A DNA stretch of 64,000 nt from Siderastrea siderea (Eukaryota > Cnidaria > Anthozoa > Scleractinia > Rhizangiidae): contig OZ034971.1 in assembly GCA_964030785.1 (NCBI GenBank), positions 39,326,804-39,390,803 of the forward strand. Direction: 5' to 3'. Both the position numbers and the translations under genes were made by a program. Position 1 is the stretch's first letter, and each line of letters starts with the position of its first letter. The notes under the pieces were generated by a model. It did not search any database, was not told the DNA's origin, and saw only the letters and a list, made by a program, of their open reading frames with translations. Positions 21,401 to 31,803 of the stretch are shown here, in pieces.

Positions 21401-24400
21401 TTTTATTGAGAAATTTTGCTTGCCAACCCATCCAGCTTTTTCACATGCATGTAGCCTTCAGTGTGCTAAGTCAAATAGAACTGTTTGGAGAATAGTTATT
21501 CAGTGGAACTTTTTGTAATTAAAAAAAACCTTTTCAATATAACTTAAGTACTACTGAATTAAATTATAATTAACTCTTTGTCATACTGCTAGAAAAGTTA
21601 AAGAATTTAGGGCGCTTGCTAAAAATGGAATAAAAAGGGTAGGTCACCAACTTAGTTTTTTAGACACTTGGCAAAAAACTGAAATTTGGAAGGTCTTTTG
21701 TTAACCTTAAGTGTTGCCATGGTAATTATGGCTAATTGACGTTTGTTGTCACAATCAGCCTTAAAGTATGGCCCATTAAAAGAGGTATTAAGATATGCAT
21801 GGTTTGCCCACATGGTCAGAAATACTTTTTTGTAACAGCTTTCCTCTTTTCAAAAGGACTAAACAATTAAAAACCCTTTTGAGCCACCTTAAAACACTTT
21901 GCCTGATACAAATATGGCAATGAATTTGAGAGAAATTTAATGCTTGCGAAAACCGAAGCAAATACATCACACTTATTATAAAAAAAATCAATTAACCAAG
22001 AAATAATAACTGTATTTACCTAAGCTAACGTATAAACACAGGAGAGGGACTCTCATTATTTAAAAGTGACAGAGAGATCTGACAGAGATACTTGTTGGAG
22101 AATGAATACTAAGGAAAAAACAAGAAAGAAAGAAACCCCTCAATGCACCAGAACCATGTTTTGAGCATATGATACCAGTTTGTTTTTACCCAGCAAATAA
22201 TAATACAAAACATTAACTGAAAATTGTCTAATTTTTTACATCACTGGCAGTCAAATCAACTGAGTTATGTAATTTTAGCTGGCACTATTTTAGTATTTAC
22301 CTTACTTGTACCACACGGTAAAATACCATAACACACTGTATAGGTCTGACTTAGTAAATGTTGAAACTAATCAACCTTATAGTGGTACCAAAATCGTATT
22401 TTAAATCCTGAACGTACAATGTGCAATCACTACGGTCACTTTAAATAACAGACCACCCCCCCCCCCCCCCGATTGCTAATCTAGGATGTCAGTTATACAG
22501 GGTGTGTTTAGCTTAACACTCCTGTCACGTTTAAACAAATACATGTAGTTCCCCACACCCCTCCTTCCAAAAAAAGATATTATTAAACAATTATTCCACA
22601 TGGAACTACTTCATTGGATAATTAATGAAAAATACAATGTAAACAACTCCTATCAAACAGGTGCAATACAAATAATTATTGTTTTATTAAATTGTTGTTG
22701 ATTTTTTGTCTTTAAATTTTTTGGACAAATGTTTGTTTTACGGATAAGCTTTTGAATGCTGTGGCACCTGACATAGCATTCATTGAGGCAAAAAGCAAGG
22801 TTATTCACAGAATGATAAAGTGTGTGCAGCGTTCCAATGATGGACTGCTTTCAACCCTTTCAGGATAGTCGAGAGCGAGACTGTAGCGAGGAAGAAAGAC
22901 AACAAGAGACTGTTCCCCCTCAGCTCTTGGATCCAGGTTTTACTTTCTTTGCTTTTTTTTCTCACTTTCAGCTATCCAGAAAGGGACTGCTAGTAGTTTA
23001 ATCAAATGAGAAAACTAGATTCAGAGTTTTTAAACAACATATAATTTAAAAACTTGTGACTTACGGTAAATAAGCTAAGACAGTAATCTATTATTTATAA
23101 AAAAGACCGGTGTTTAAACTTCAGTAATACTATAAACTGCCTAAAATATAAGTAATGTTCACGCAAAAGTGAATTAAATGTTTGTCATGGTCTCAATGAG
23201 TTCTTTTGGCCAAAAAGCCACAGTTCACATGCATCTAATAATTCTCTTACTACAGCTATACAAACTATATAAAGTGTCAGTAACTTAAGTGATACTGTAT
23301 TGCCAACTAATTACACTGTAATTGACAAGGAAAATGAGTGATGATATTCTTTTCTGAATCATTGTTAACAAGAAGTCGAAATAGACTGGTAACAGCCAGG
23401 CCACTTTCAATCCCCTATGATGCTCCCCTTCCCCATGGCCAGTCAGCCCCCAAGGAAAAAACATAGATTATCCACATTATGTTGGACAGGTCACATATAT
23501 AACTAGTCAGCATATTTTAGGAGGAATTGTTGACACCCCTCGCTGATCTTACAAAAATATTAGAGCATGACAAAGTTCAATGTTATGTATGAATTCAAAC
23601 ATTTTTTAGCCTGGATGTCAAAAACAGACTGTAAAAGTCAATCTACGTAACGTGTATATCCAGTATTTCGAATATTTCAAATCCATTCTCCAAAATCACA
23701 TGAGAGACCGAATGAACTCTTCAAAATGACAAAGAAGAACTTGACAATTCCTGCAAGATTTTGAATTCCCACAGAAATTTATAGAAATTGAATCAGGCTA
23801 GTATTTCAAATCGATTGTAAATTTATTTTTTATTTTAGGTTTGCCACAACCAGTTGAAACCATAGTTTGTATGTTGATGTCAAAACAACATAAAAGTGAA
23901 GAGTGTACAAACCTGACTTCTTAACTTACACTGCCTCAGTCAGTGACCTGAAAGCGGAGATTTCTCACACAATTCCGCTTAGGTAGGATAAAGAGAAATT
24001 AGGAGAAATTAATTAAAACAACATATACAAGCTTTAGAGCTAAATAATACGGTATTACACCTTTATATAAATAATAAGCATGAGAAAAAAATTATCTATC
24101 ATAGAAATCTACCATGGCAAACAATTTACAAATAAACAACACAAAATTGACTGTTCTGACAAGGGTCTAATTTGTTTTGGCTCCTGCTTTCTCACTTGAA
24201 CACAAAAGCAGTTCAGGATGAAACTTTTCTTTTTGAAAAACACAGGGAGCATTTTGATTTTTAACACTCTGTGGGCAGTGAAGCATAAGAAAGAACAACA
24301 AATCTGAAACTGGAGAAGCTGAAAGTTTTAATTGACTTCATTTGAAAAGTAAATGTGTGTCATGTTTTTAACCTCTCCAAAATAGACTATTGCCAGTTAA

Positions 24401-24823
24401 AGTACAATTCAAAATGACAAATAAAGAACACAAGCTGAGGAAATCTTTTACAAATTCATTTAAAGCTTGATATCAAATTATTTTTACCCAAACAATTATA
24501 GTCTGTCAGAAGTCTGTAAGGTTATATTAAGGCTAGTTCATTATAACAACACTTGCAAAAAACATGGCAGAAGATTTTTAAAGGGTGCACTTAATTTGTT
24601 CGGTCTTTTATAATATGAGTTTTCGACACAAAACTGCAATATTTAAACTGACAAGGAAAATACTGTATGAATTTCTGTGATCTTTTTTTGTTTTTGTTTT
24701 ATAGTGTATTCCAACAGCAATGATTGTGATATGCAACTGCTGTAAAAATACATTTACTTTACTGTGATGTTATTTAACTTATTGTCTTCTTGTTCTTGCG
24801 CTATAAAAAACACATGATGAGTT
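18420..24823. other. 6.4 kb non-coding, duplicated at 40151-46945
   Basis: No gene is recognised. It includes the recurrent module with GGTAGACATAGTAGGTGATC (about 18525), a region with repeated AGGACA and AGGGCA motifs (19600-19690) resembling the MITE at 52639, and a poly-C run (22457-22470). The sister copy in unit 2 is nearly identical over the whole length, apart from the 380-bp MITE at 44992. It lies directly 3' of the NHL gene and could include 3' UTR or a downstream exon. Confidence 0.5.
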
Positions 24824-26491
24824 TTAAATAACAATTACCTTGCCATTGCGATCCTCATCTCTTACAGCTACAGCAATGTGACCCTCCATGGTCACTGTAA
24901 TCCCTCCAAACCAGTGAATCCTTTCTTCATCGAGTGCAACGGTTCGCACAAACTCGCCATCTTTAGTGTATATATCCACTCGCGGGCGGTCTGTTCCTCG
25001 TTCTTCACAAGCGATGACGACATGTTCACCTGCAGGGTGGGAAGCCATTTTATAGTAATATCCTTTGGTGTTAATGTTGAACTTGTTCAGCTGTGTTCCA
25101 TCCTCGGTGAATACGTGAACACAGTGATCACAGTCAGGCACCATCACACTGCCGTCAGGGTCTGTGGTTATGTCCCATGCATCCTTCAATATTCCTTCTC
25201 CAAAGCTACAGATATATCCTCCGTCATGGTTGAACACATCAACAACAGGTTTGCCCCTACCAGTCCCCCTCAATACCAGCACTTTGTTGCTGCTAACTGT
25301 CAGTCTGCCGCCCCAGACCCCTCTCCTCACAGGAAACTTGTTCAGCCGGTCACCACTGTTCTGGTACACATGCATTTCCAGCTCCCATCCCTCAGCCCCA
25401 GGCTTCCTCAGTCTGACCAGTACATAGATGTTACTGTTGTTCAGGTTAGTGGCGACATCAAGAATCTCTAACTTTGTATCGGCGTCATCAGTTTGAGTTT
25501 TAAAACTGTGAAGAAACTTTCCGCTGCTACTAAACACCTTGACTGTTTTATCCCCATTGTCTGCTATGATAAACTGTCCGTCGGTGTTTGTAGCGATACC
25601 GCGCGGATGTATCAGCTTGTGCTCCTCTTCACCCTCCTGACCAAATGACCATGGTACACAGCAGTGTTCCATGCCTTGTTTCTGCAGTACTTTAGCAACG
25701 CTTGCGTCACGGAGCGGGTCGACTTTCTTTACTTCAGTGTCAACACATGGCCAGTTGTTTGCAGACAGCTCTTTTTTGCCCAAATTGGTCATAAGCGTGA
25801 CATCGTAGATGACGCGATTCACGTGACAAACAGTGGAAATGATTTTCCTCCGTTCATCTTTACTAAACCGAGCCCAGAGCCCTTTCTTAAGCTCGACAGT
25901 AAAACATTCCTTAACAGCTGACAGACAGTGTAGTTCTTCAATGCACACTCTACACGCTGATAATGCATCTTCAGGATTGTCAACCGTCTCCAGTATTGTC
26001 GCCATAACTCGATATTGCATGGCTAATACGCGGTCAGACAATTCTAAAGCTTGATTAGCGAAGGCCTCTGTTGCTTTTTCACGAGCACGTTCAAACCTTT
26101 TCTTCGCGTTGGCCAGCGTTCTCGTAGCTGATTCATCCAGGTCAGTAAGATCCAACATTCTTATTCCTTGAGCAAGTGAAACTGCTTCAGCGCTATCTGT
26201 TGCAGCTGCTTGTGCTGTCGCCCCACCGCACTCGCTTCTGGGACTTGCCTTTTGAAATACTTCATACAATAACTGGATACCTTCCTTGAAAAAGCTCATG
26301 CTAGCTAACAAATCCTTTCTTGCTAATCCGTCTAACTTCGACTTGATGTCGTCGATTTCTCGCACGATCAAGCCACGGAATTTCTGATCTGTCACATCGC
26401 CTTCTTTCAGTCTTTCTGCCGCTACGTCTCTTCCTTTATTCACGAGCAGGCCGATAGTGGCTTTAAACACAGCTGTTACAATGGAAGCCAT
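24824..26491 (-). CDS. NHL-repeat six-bladed propeller protein with N-terminal helical module
   Basis: 555 aa, one uninterrupted exon, ATG in a good context (GTCATGG). Residues 1-265 are predicted helical (ATIGLLVNKGRDVAAERLKE, then FRGLIVREIDDIKSKLDGLA, and a coiled region near 125-165); I do not know this module. Residues 280-555 form six NHL-like blades, starting at GIATNTDGQFIIADNGDKTV (298), DVATN (345), RLTVSSN (396), DITTDPDGSV (440), ASHPAGEHVV (483) and GITVTMEGHI (530). No RING, B-box or signal peptide is seen, so a TRIM label is not justified. NHL propellers bind RNA or protein on their top face. The coding end AATGGCAAG-GTAATTG is also a perfect splice donor, so a further exon may exist. 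The paralogue at 46946-50604 is broken. Confidence 0.85.
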   Translation of the reverse strand: MASIVTAVFKATIGLLVNKGRDVAAERLKEGDVTDQKFRGLIVREIDDIKSKLDGLARKDLLASMSFFKEGIQLLYEVFQKASPRSECGGATAQAAATDSAEAVSLAQGIRMLDLTDLDESATRTLANAKKRFERAREKATEAFANQALELSDRVLAMQYRVMATILETVDNPEDALSACRVCIEELHCLSAVKECFTVELKKGLWARFSKDERRKIISTVCHVNRVIYDVTLMTNLGKKELSANNWPCVDTEVKKVDPLRDASVAKVLQKQGMEHCCVPWSFGQEGEEEHKLIHPRGIATNTDGQFIIADNGDKTVKVFSSSGKFLHSFKTQTDDADTKLEILDVATNLNNSNIYVLVRLRKPGAEGWELEMHVYQNSGDRLNKFPVRRGVWGGRLTVSSNKVLVLRGTGRGKPVVDVFNHDGGYICSFGEGILKDAWDITTDPDGSVMVPDCDHCVHVFTEDGTQLNKFNINTKGYYYKMASHPAGEHVVIACEERGTDRPRVDIYTKDGEFVRTVALDEERIHWFGGITVTMEGHIAVAVRDEDRNGKVIVI

Positions 26492-26568
26492 GACTTCTAG
26501 AGTGAAAACTAATCAACACTGCTGTATTTTCGAATTAACAAAGCTAATGATTAAAGTGTGGGCGTTGT

Positions 26569-26577
26569 TTTTAAATA
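26569..26577 (-). promoter_or_regulatory. TATA-like box upstream of the NHL gene
   Basis: On the minus strand TATTTAAAA lies about 80 nt upstream of the ATG at 26491, followed by an AT-rich leader. It is the only TATA-like element close to the start. The inference is positional only. Confidence 0.3.
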
Positions 26578-26657
26578 GACAGGAAAAGATTCCACAGATT
26601 ATTGCCTAAAAAGGAGACTGTAAACAAAGACCTAAATGATATAGTTCAGTGGCTCCC

Positions 26658-26739
26658 TAGCCTGCGGCGCAGACGGAATATGACCCTCGGTAATAACTCT
26701 TACTAGCCGAGGGTTAGATTACGTCTGCGACGCAGGCTA
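26658..26739. mobile_element. 82-bp palindromic MITE (TAGCCTG...CAGGCTA) with 8-bp target duplication
   Basis: Nearly the whole element is an inverted repeat: TAGCCTGCGGCGCAGACG pairs with CGTCTGCGACGCAGGCTA, and inner GACCCTCGG with CCGAGGGTT. Perfect TGGCTCCC duplications flank it at 26650-26657 and 26740-26747. An 8-bp duplication fits hAT-type transposition. Confidence 0.85.
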
Positions 26740-27135
26740 TGGCTCCCAAAAGAAAAGAAAGTGCTTTTTACTGACCAAGTGCCATCAGGATTTGGAAAAA
26801 AGGAGTGAATTAAATAAAAGCGGAAACTTTGTTGCAAGTACTAAGACAATAGTTGTCAAAAGATTGATTTATTTGTTTTCTGTATAAGGTTGAAGCCGGC
26901 CTTAAAAGGTGTGTTAATTAGCTTGTCCTATATAAAGACTGTATTAAACGTTGCATAATTCTTGAATTTTCATTCAGTTATTGAAAGATTTAGATCGAAA
27001 TTATCTTCAGTACCTAATTATTTAACTTGTTTCCGAGCAACCACTTGAAAACTAATACCCAACAACTCTGTAAAACTCTATTTAATGAAAGAGCTCGGAT
27101 TACACTGCTCTTCAACAGGATATGGCGAAACAGAC

Positions 27136-27400
27136 TATAGTGGGGGGGGACAGGGGGGTTTGAACCTCCCGCTTCCCGTACCCTTTAATCCCGGTTCCCG
27201 CCCTGTATTTTTTGGCTCCCGCCCCTTTGCATTTTTTCAATTGCGAAATATTGCACAATGTTGCATAATTTTTCCCCTTTTTCTCCCGCTTCCCGCCACC
27301 TTGGGAATCCCGCCTCCCGCCCCCTCTTCTCCCGCCTCCCGTACACCTCCCGCCCCCTTTTCTCCCGGTCTCCCGCCCCCCTGTCCCCCCCCACACTATA
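27136..27400. mobile_element. C-rich element with TATAGTG inverted termini
   Basis: It begins TATAGTGGGGGGGGACAGGG and ends in the inverse, CCCTGTCCCCCCCCACACTATA. Inside are repeated CCCGCTTCCCG and CCCGCCTCCCG motifs on the plus strand. Gly/Arg-rich frames on the minus strand are artefacts of this composition. Target duplications are not certain. Confidence 0.55.
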
Positions 27401-27409
27401 CCGCAACGC

Positions 27410-29115
27410 AAGCCTACATAGTTCCCCGCCAGTGACATCGTTCCCACAGTTTTTTTTTTCTGAGGGAAAAAGACGTAACTGCCGGAAAATACCAACATAT
27501 TTTTACCTAATGAAACTCATTCTTAACTCCCTATAACCCTGAAACAGTTTTTCAGTTGTTTCTGTGATATATATCCTGTTAATATTCGATGTGAGGTTTA
27601 ATAGGTGTAGTTGTTTCACTGTGATTTCAACCAAAACACGTCAGACACCCTTCACGTTCTTCAGCTTTAAAGGTGCCGGTCCGTTTCTCCTTGAGTGAAC
27701 GCATTGTTAGGGCATTAAAATACAACGGTTTTACTTTAGTTTCATGACATGCCAAGACAGATAATTATTGAAGCCGCTTTTTTGCCTACAGCGTTAATTA
27801 ATTCTTTTTAATTGTGGAGGGTACCATGCCAGTCAAAACACATAAAATACTCTCCGAGCCTCCAACAATCAAGAGCACCGTCAGTTTCTGCTTGAGTGAA
27901 CAAACTGCTGGAGCTTCTATACGTTGTAGCTTTTATAAATGAAAGCTACAGTATATAGAAATCAAGGCAATTGATTAGTAAGTGTTTTCTGTTTTTATAG
28001 TGCTTGTTTGAAGTCTCTTTTTACTTTATAAAGCGTTTATTAAAGTCTTTGTTTGTTTCAAAAGTAAAACGAATGACGCACGCGTAATGCTTAAAACTCC
28101 ATCAGTGACCTAACACATTAAAGTCTCCTGACCCGTAACTAGGTGTTGCGTCAAATATATTGGCTTGTTTTTCTGCAGGAAATTGTTTGGATAATCATTC
28201 TTCCATATGGTTTGTATTTTCTCAGAGATTCCTTTCGTTAGAAACAGTAATTTAATATTTATATAATCGTACGCCCAACAACATTGCCCACCGTCGACTG
28301 TGCGCAACGCTACGCTCAACATTGCGCTCAATTTTAAAATTGCATTGTATTCTCACCCCTGCAATTTTGCACGTAACAATTTTACAGAGGAATAAAATGA
28401 TAAAGAATCAGGAGAAAAATACGCTACGAGTTCAGTGGGCACAATGTTACACTGTATGTCCTTGATAAACACCAAAAAAATATACCACAACCAAACAAAC
28501 AAACGATTGACTTATGAGTACGCAAATAAGACTCGTTGGAAACATGCACAAAACAACCCCGAACGAGTCGGAGAAACCTTAGTCAATAAACGCGGTAGGT
28601 TGATTTTTAGCCCTTCATATGCTGAAGAAAAACAAGGAAAGATCAAGTTTTTTCAACATTTTTCCATTCACGACTGGGTTTCAGTTTGATTATCAACAGT
28701 CGCCCTCTCGTTCCTCATTCAGCGAAATTCCTTCAAGCAAACTCTAGCTCTGTACAAATGTTTCTCCTACCAACGGGCAACTTAGAAGCTGAGTAACAAA
28801 TGTACGGAGTTCACACAACTCTGTTGCAGCCTGTGAATAGGTTTTCAGGTGAGGTGGGGAATGGGGTAAGGGGCCGAAGAGTGATACTGGGGGGAAGGAG
28901 GCAATTCAACAGCACAGTCCGGTTCATGGCTCATAGTTGTTTGTAGGCGTATAAGTGTACCTAGTCGCTGCTATATGCCATCTGAACACTGTTTACAGAA
29001 CACACCTTTAACTATTTGGGTTGGCGAGAATGAAATTGGTTTTGTTAAACCCCGCCTGAACTTTGTTTGAATAGCCGGCCCTTAAAGGCCTTAAAGTATG
29101 ACTGGTTGCTATGTT
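27410..29115. other. intergenic; no gene recognised
   Basis: AT-rich sequence with short frames only. Two similar motifs around 27670-27700 and 27870-27900 (CCGTTTCTCCTTGAGTGAAC versus CAGTTTCTGCTTGAGTGAAC) suggest an old internal duplication of about 200 bp. Confidence 0.35.
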
Positions 29116-29118
29116 AAC

Positions 29119-29247
29119 CGTAACATAACAACATAACATAACATAACATAACATAACATAACATAACATAACATAACATAACATAACATAACATAACATA
29201 ACATAACATAACATAACATAACATAACATAACATAACATAACATAAC
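29119..29247. repeat. pentanucleotide microsatellite (ACATA)n
   Basis: About 25 uninterrupted copies of the pentamer. A second tract of the same unit lies at 29921-29972, with about 670 bp between them. The Met-Leu-Cys-Tyr-Val repeat frames on the minus strand are artefacts. Confidence 0.95.
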
Positions 29248-29920
29248 TTATTTTTTTCTCAGCGCGTGAGCGGGCAAGATGAACCAAATCCTGCAATCTG
29301 ATTGGTTCCGGGAGCGGGCGGAATTTTCCGTTCTCAACGGAACGGCAATAACAAAAAATTTGTAATGGGTTTTTAAAACCTTTAAAATCTTTAAAACGTT
29401 CTCCGAAACTTAGAATTCTGAAATTTTTTGTACATTGTCGTTAAAAACTTTCTTTCCAAAATTTCTTGTTAAAATACCGAAGGTTGTACAATGTAAATCG
29501 CCTCTTCCCTTTCGACAAACATTTGAGTAAATCGAGCAGGAGTTAGCTACATGTATCGAAATTTGGGAAAATAAAGGGGTTTCTTTTAGTTATATTGCTT
29601 CCTGTGATTTCTGAGTTTTAACAGAGTAAAAAAGCGTATTTTGTTGCTCTGGTGTCACAAACGGCTTCGTTTCATGGTTCATTTTACGCGCGCTTGTAAA
29701 ACGTTGCTTTCCGAAAACAACAAGACACGTTTAACTTTTGAAAAACAACAAGAAAAAAATAAAAATATTATTTGCCGGCCTTGGTCGGTCCGTATTGAGA
29801 AAAACTGTGCCCTCGGTCTTGAGCACGGCGCTCGGCCTGCGGCCTCGGGCCGTACTCAAGACCTCTGGCACAGTTTTTCTCAATACGGACCTCCCGGCCG
29901 GCAAATAATATATATATATA
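29248..29920. mobile_element. 670-bp insert between microsatellite tracts, with 145-bp fold-back
   Basis: The right part (about 29766-29911) is a long palindrome: ATTATTTGCCGGCC and TCCGTATTGAGAAAAACTG pair with CAGTTTTTCTCAATACGGA and GGCCGGCAAATAAT around a GC-rich centre (CGGCCTGCGGCC). It looks like a fold-back MITE. The left part (29257-29340) has no recognisable content. Confidence 0.55.
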
Positions 29921-30345
29921 TCATAACATAACATAACATAACATAACAACATAACATAACATAACATAACATAAAATCACACTTTATCATACGCTTAGCT
30001 ATATGGTTTAGTTTAAAACTGCACCAGCTACTTTACAGGTACGCCACGACAAAAACAAATACATAAAATGAGAGATAAAATATTGATCATACAAAAAGAG
30101 TCAGTTTAAAAATTTATATAGAAAACTATTTATAATTAAAAATAAAACCATCACAGAATGAAAACTATTTACAAGATGAGAGAGCAATTCATGGATACTA
30201 CGCTGTCTAAAGTACTGATTCATTTTCTAAAAGTTTTCTAAAAGTTTTAAAGTGGGATGATGCTCTAAGGACATCGGGTAAGCTATTCCAAAGCTTGGGC
30301 GCCTGATAACGCAAGGACTTAAGTCCAAACCTAGTGGTAACCGTA
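29921..30345 (-). mobile_element. 5'-truncated LINE fragment with (ATGTT)n tail
   Basis: On the minus strand a frame ending in TAG at 30207 reads APKLWNSLPDVLRASSHFKT, the C-terminal signature of many LINE reverse transcriptases. It is followed by about 230 bp of 3' UTR and a microsatellite tail (29921-29972), the usual 3' terminus for such elements. Confidence 0.6.
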
Positions 30346-30430
30346 ACATGTCGAGGATAAAACGTCTCCAGCTTTGCTAAATGTGTGTAACACTAAGTGC
30401 CTCAAATAGTTTTCGAATCGTCAGGCTTAA

Positions 30431-31184
30431 GGTGTTTCGATACAGTTTTTTGGGGACCATACCTAACTTTTTGAATCGGCTCTTAGACAATCTTCTCCTT
30501 GTCAGATCAACGTGAAATTTGCAATACTTGTTGGTTTTGGATCGAACTTTAGCGTGGTTTACATTTTGTAAAAATCGATATTTCCATGACAACGATAAAC
30601 AAAAATCCTCGAAAACAGTAAAATTGAAATTTTGCACGATCCAAATTTCGCTTCGAAAAGCAAATACCAGCATCTTAAACTGTGGTGTATGGCAAACAAA
30701 ATATACAAGAACAAAAAAATTATGTATGTTTGTTTTGAAGTAAACCGCAAAAACATTTTCAACCTTAGTTTTTGCCTAGTATTAGTAAATACAACGAAAA
30801 ATAATCAACGCTTTGATCAAATGGCTAGTAAATACTGTTAAAATGTGTCTTTTACTTACTATTTTACGCCTAGAAAGTTTTGTTGAAACTGGTGTTCGCG
30901 ATCTCGAGAACGACTTGTTTTTCTAAGATCATTCGCGTAATAATTTTGTGGTAATTTTTTAATTTGAGCGCTTTTGCGAAAATCTTAAGAACGGCTCGAT
31001 AGATTTTTCTAAAACACTAAACGTGCGTGCTTGACGATGTGACCAATTTTAGCTTGGAGTCTTATTAACATTGATTCACTGGAACACTTTTAGATTTAAC
31101 GTTAAAGAGGATGTCTGAACCGACTGTCTAAGAGCCGATTCAAAAAGCTAGGTATGGTCCCAAAAAAAACTGTATCGAAACACC
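30431..31184. mobile_element. 754-bp MITE with 62-bp inverted repeats and TTAA duplications
   Basis: The left end GGTGTTTCGATACAG (30431) is mirrored by CTGTATCGAAACACC ending at 31184. The inverted match runs inward for about 62 bp with few differences, to TCGGCTCTTAGACA and TGTCTAAGAGCCGA. TTAA lies at 30427-30430 and 31185-31188. A TTAA target is the hallmark of piggyBac-type transposition. No transposase is encoded; small frames within are not credible. Confidence 0.85.
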
Positions 31185-31214
31185 TTAATATGGCGCCGGT
31201 TGGATCAGTGAAAT

Positions 31215-31366
31215 ATCGAATCAGATGACACTGACTTTGAGAGCAAGGAAGAATGGACAAGAATCAACAACAAACTGAACCCACTCATGACACCGAGACC
31301 GAGATTAGAACCCAGGCCACATTGGTGCGAGGCCAGAGCTGTTACCACTGTACCATCCCCACCCCC
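31215..31366 (-). mobile_element. tRNA-derived SINE head
   Basis: On the minus strand GGGATGGTACAGTGGTAAC supplies an A box and CTGGGTTCTAATCTC a B box, with tRNA-like spacing. The segment runs on for about 90 bp into non-tRNA sequence. Poly-G/C at its head (31358-31366) makes the exact edge unclear. Confidence 0.5.
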
Positions 31367-31803
31367 CGCAGGACTTTACAAATGAATTCATCATCATTGT
31401 TGGCCAGCCAATAATACTGTACAATACTATGCAAAAACCTTTAATAAAACTACGATAAGGTTTAAAGTGGAGTCACTTATGGGGTCGTGTAAAAATAAAT
31501 ATTTTAAGTCTTAAAAATTGGAAGCTAATTAATGAAAGGTGAAAATAAAATTTACCTTTCTTATTCAATAACTGTTTAAAAACATCTTCAATTGCTTTTT
31601 AGTCGGTTTCGGAAAACGAGATGTCAGACATATCGATATACCTGTATCGTGTGTCAAAAAACAAATTCCAAAGATATTTTCACTTTTTATTTTTAGGAAT
31701 TCAACAAACGGATACGTTCACTAATGTTTATGGTGTTTCTACGATGAAATGCTCAAGATGTCCTCATTTATGTTTCACGTAGTGGTTCATCAAACAGTTC
31801 GAA

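Noticed and set aside
24878..25471. 197-residue plus-strand frame opposite the NHL gene
   Set aside because: Antisense shadow of the well-supported minus-strand NHL frame; the unit 2 shadow is also open only because of codon bias.
24824..26491. Calling the NHL protein a TRIM E3 ligase
   Set aside because: No RING or B-box cysteine/histidine pattern in residues 1-265; only the C-terminal NHL propeller is shared.
27112..27498. Gly/Arg-rich 128-residue minus-strand frame
   Set aside because: Caused by C-rich iterated motifs inside an inverted-repeat element; no ortholog-like sequence.
29008..29296. Minus-strand frames of repeated Met-Leu-Cys-Tyr-Val
   Set aside because: Products of the ACATA microsatellite.
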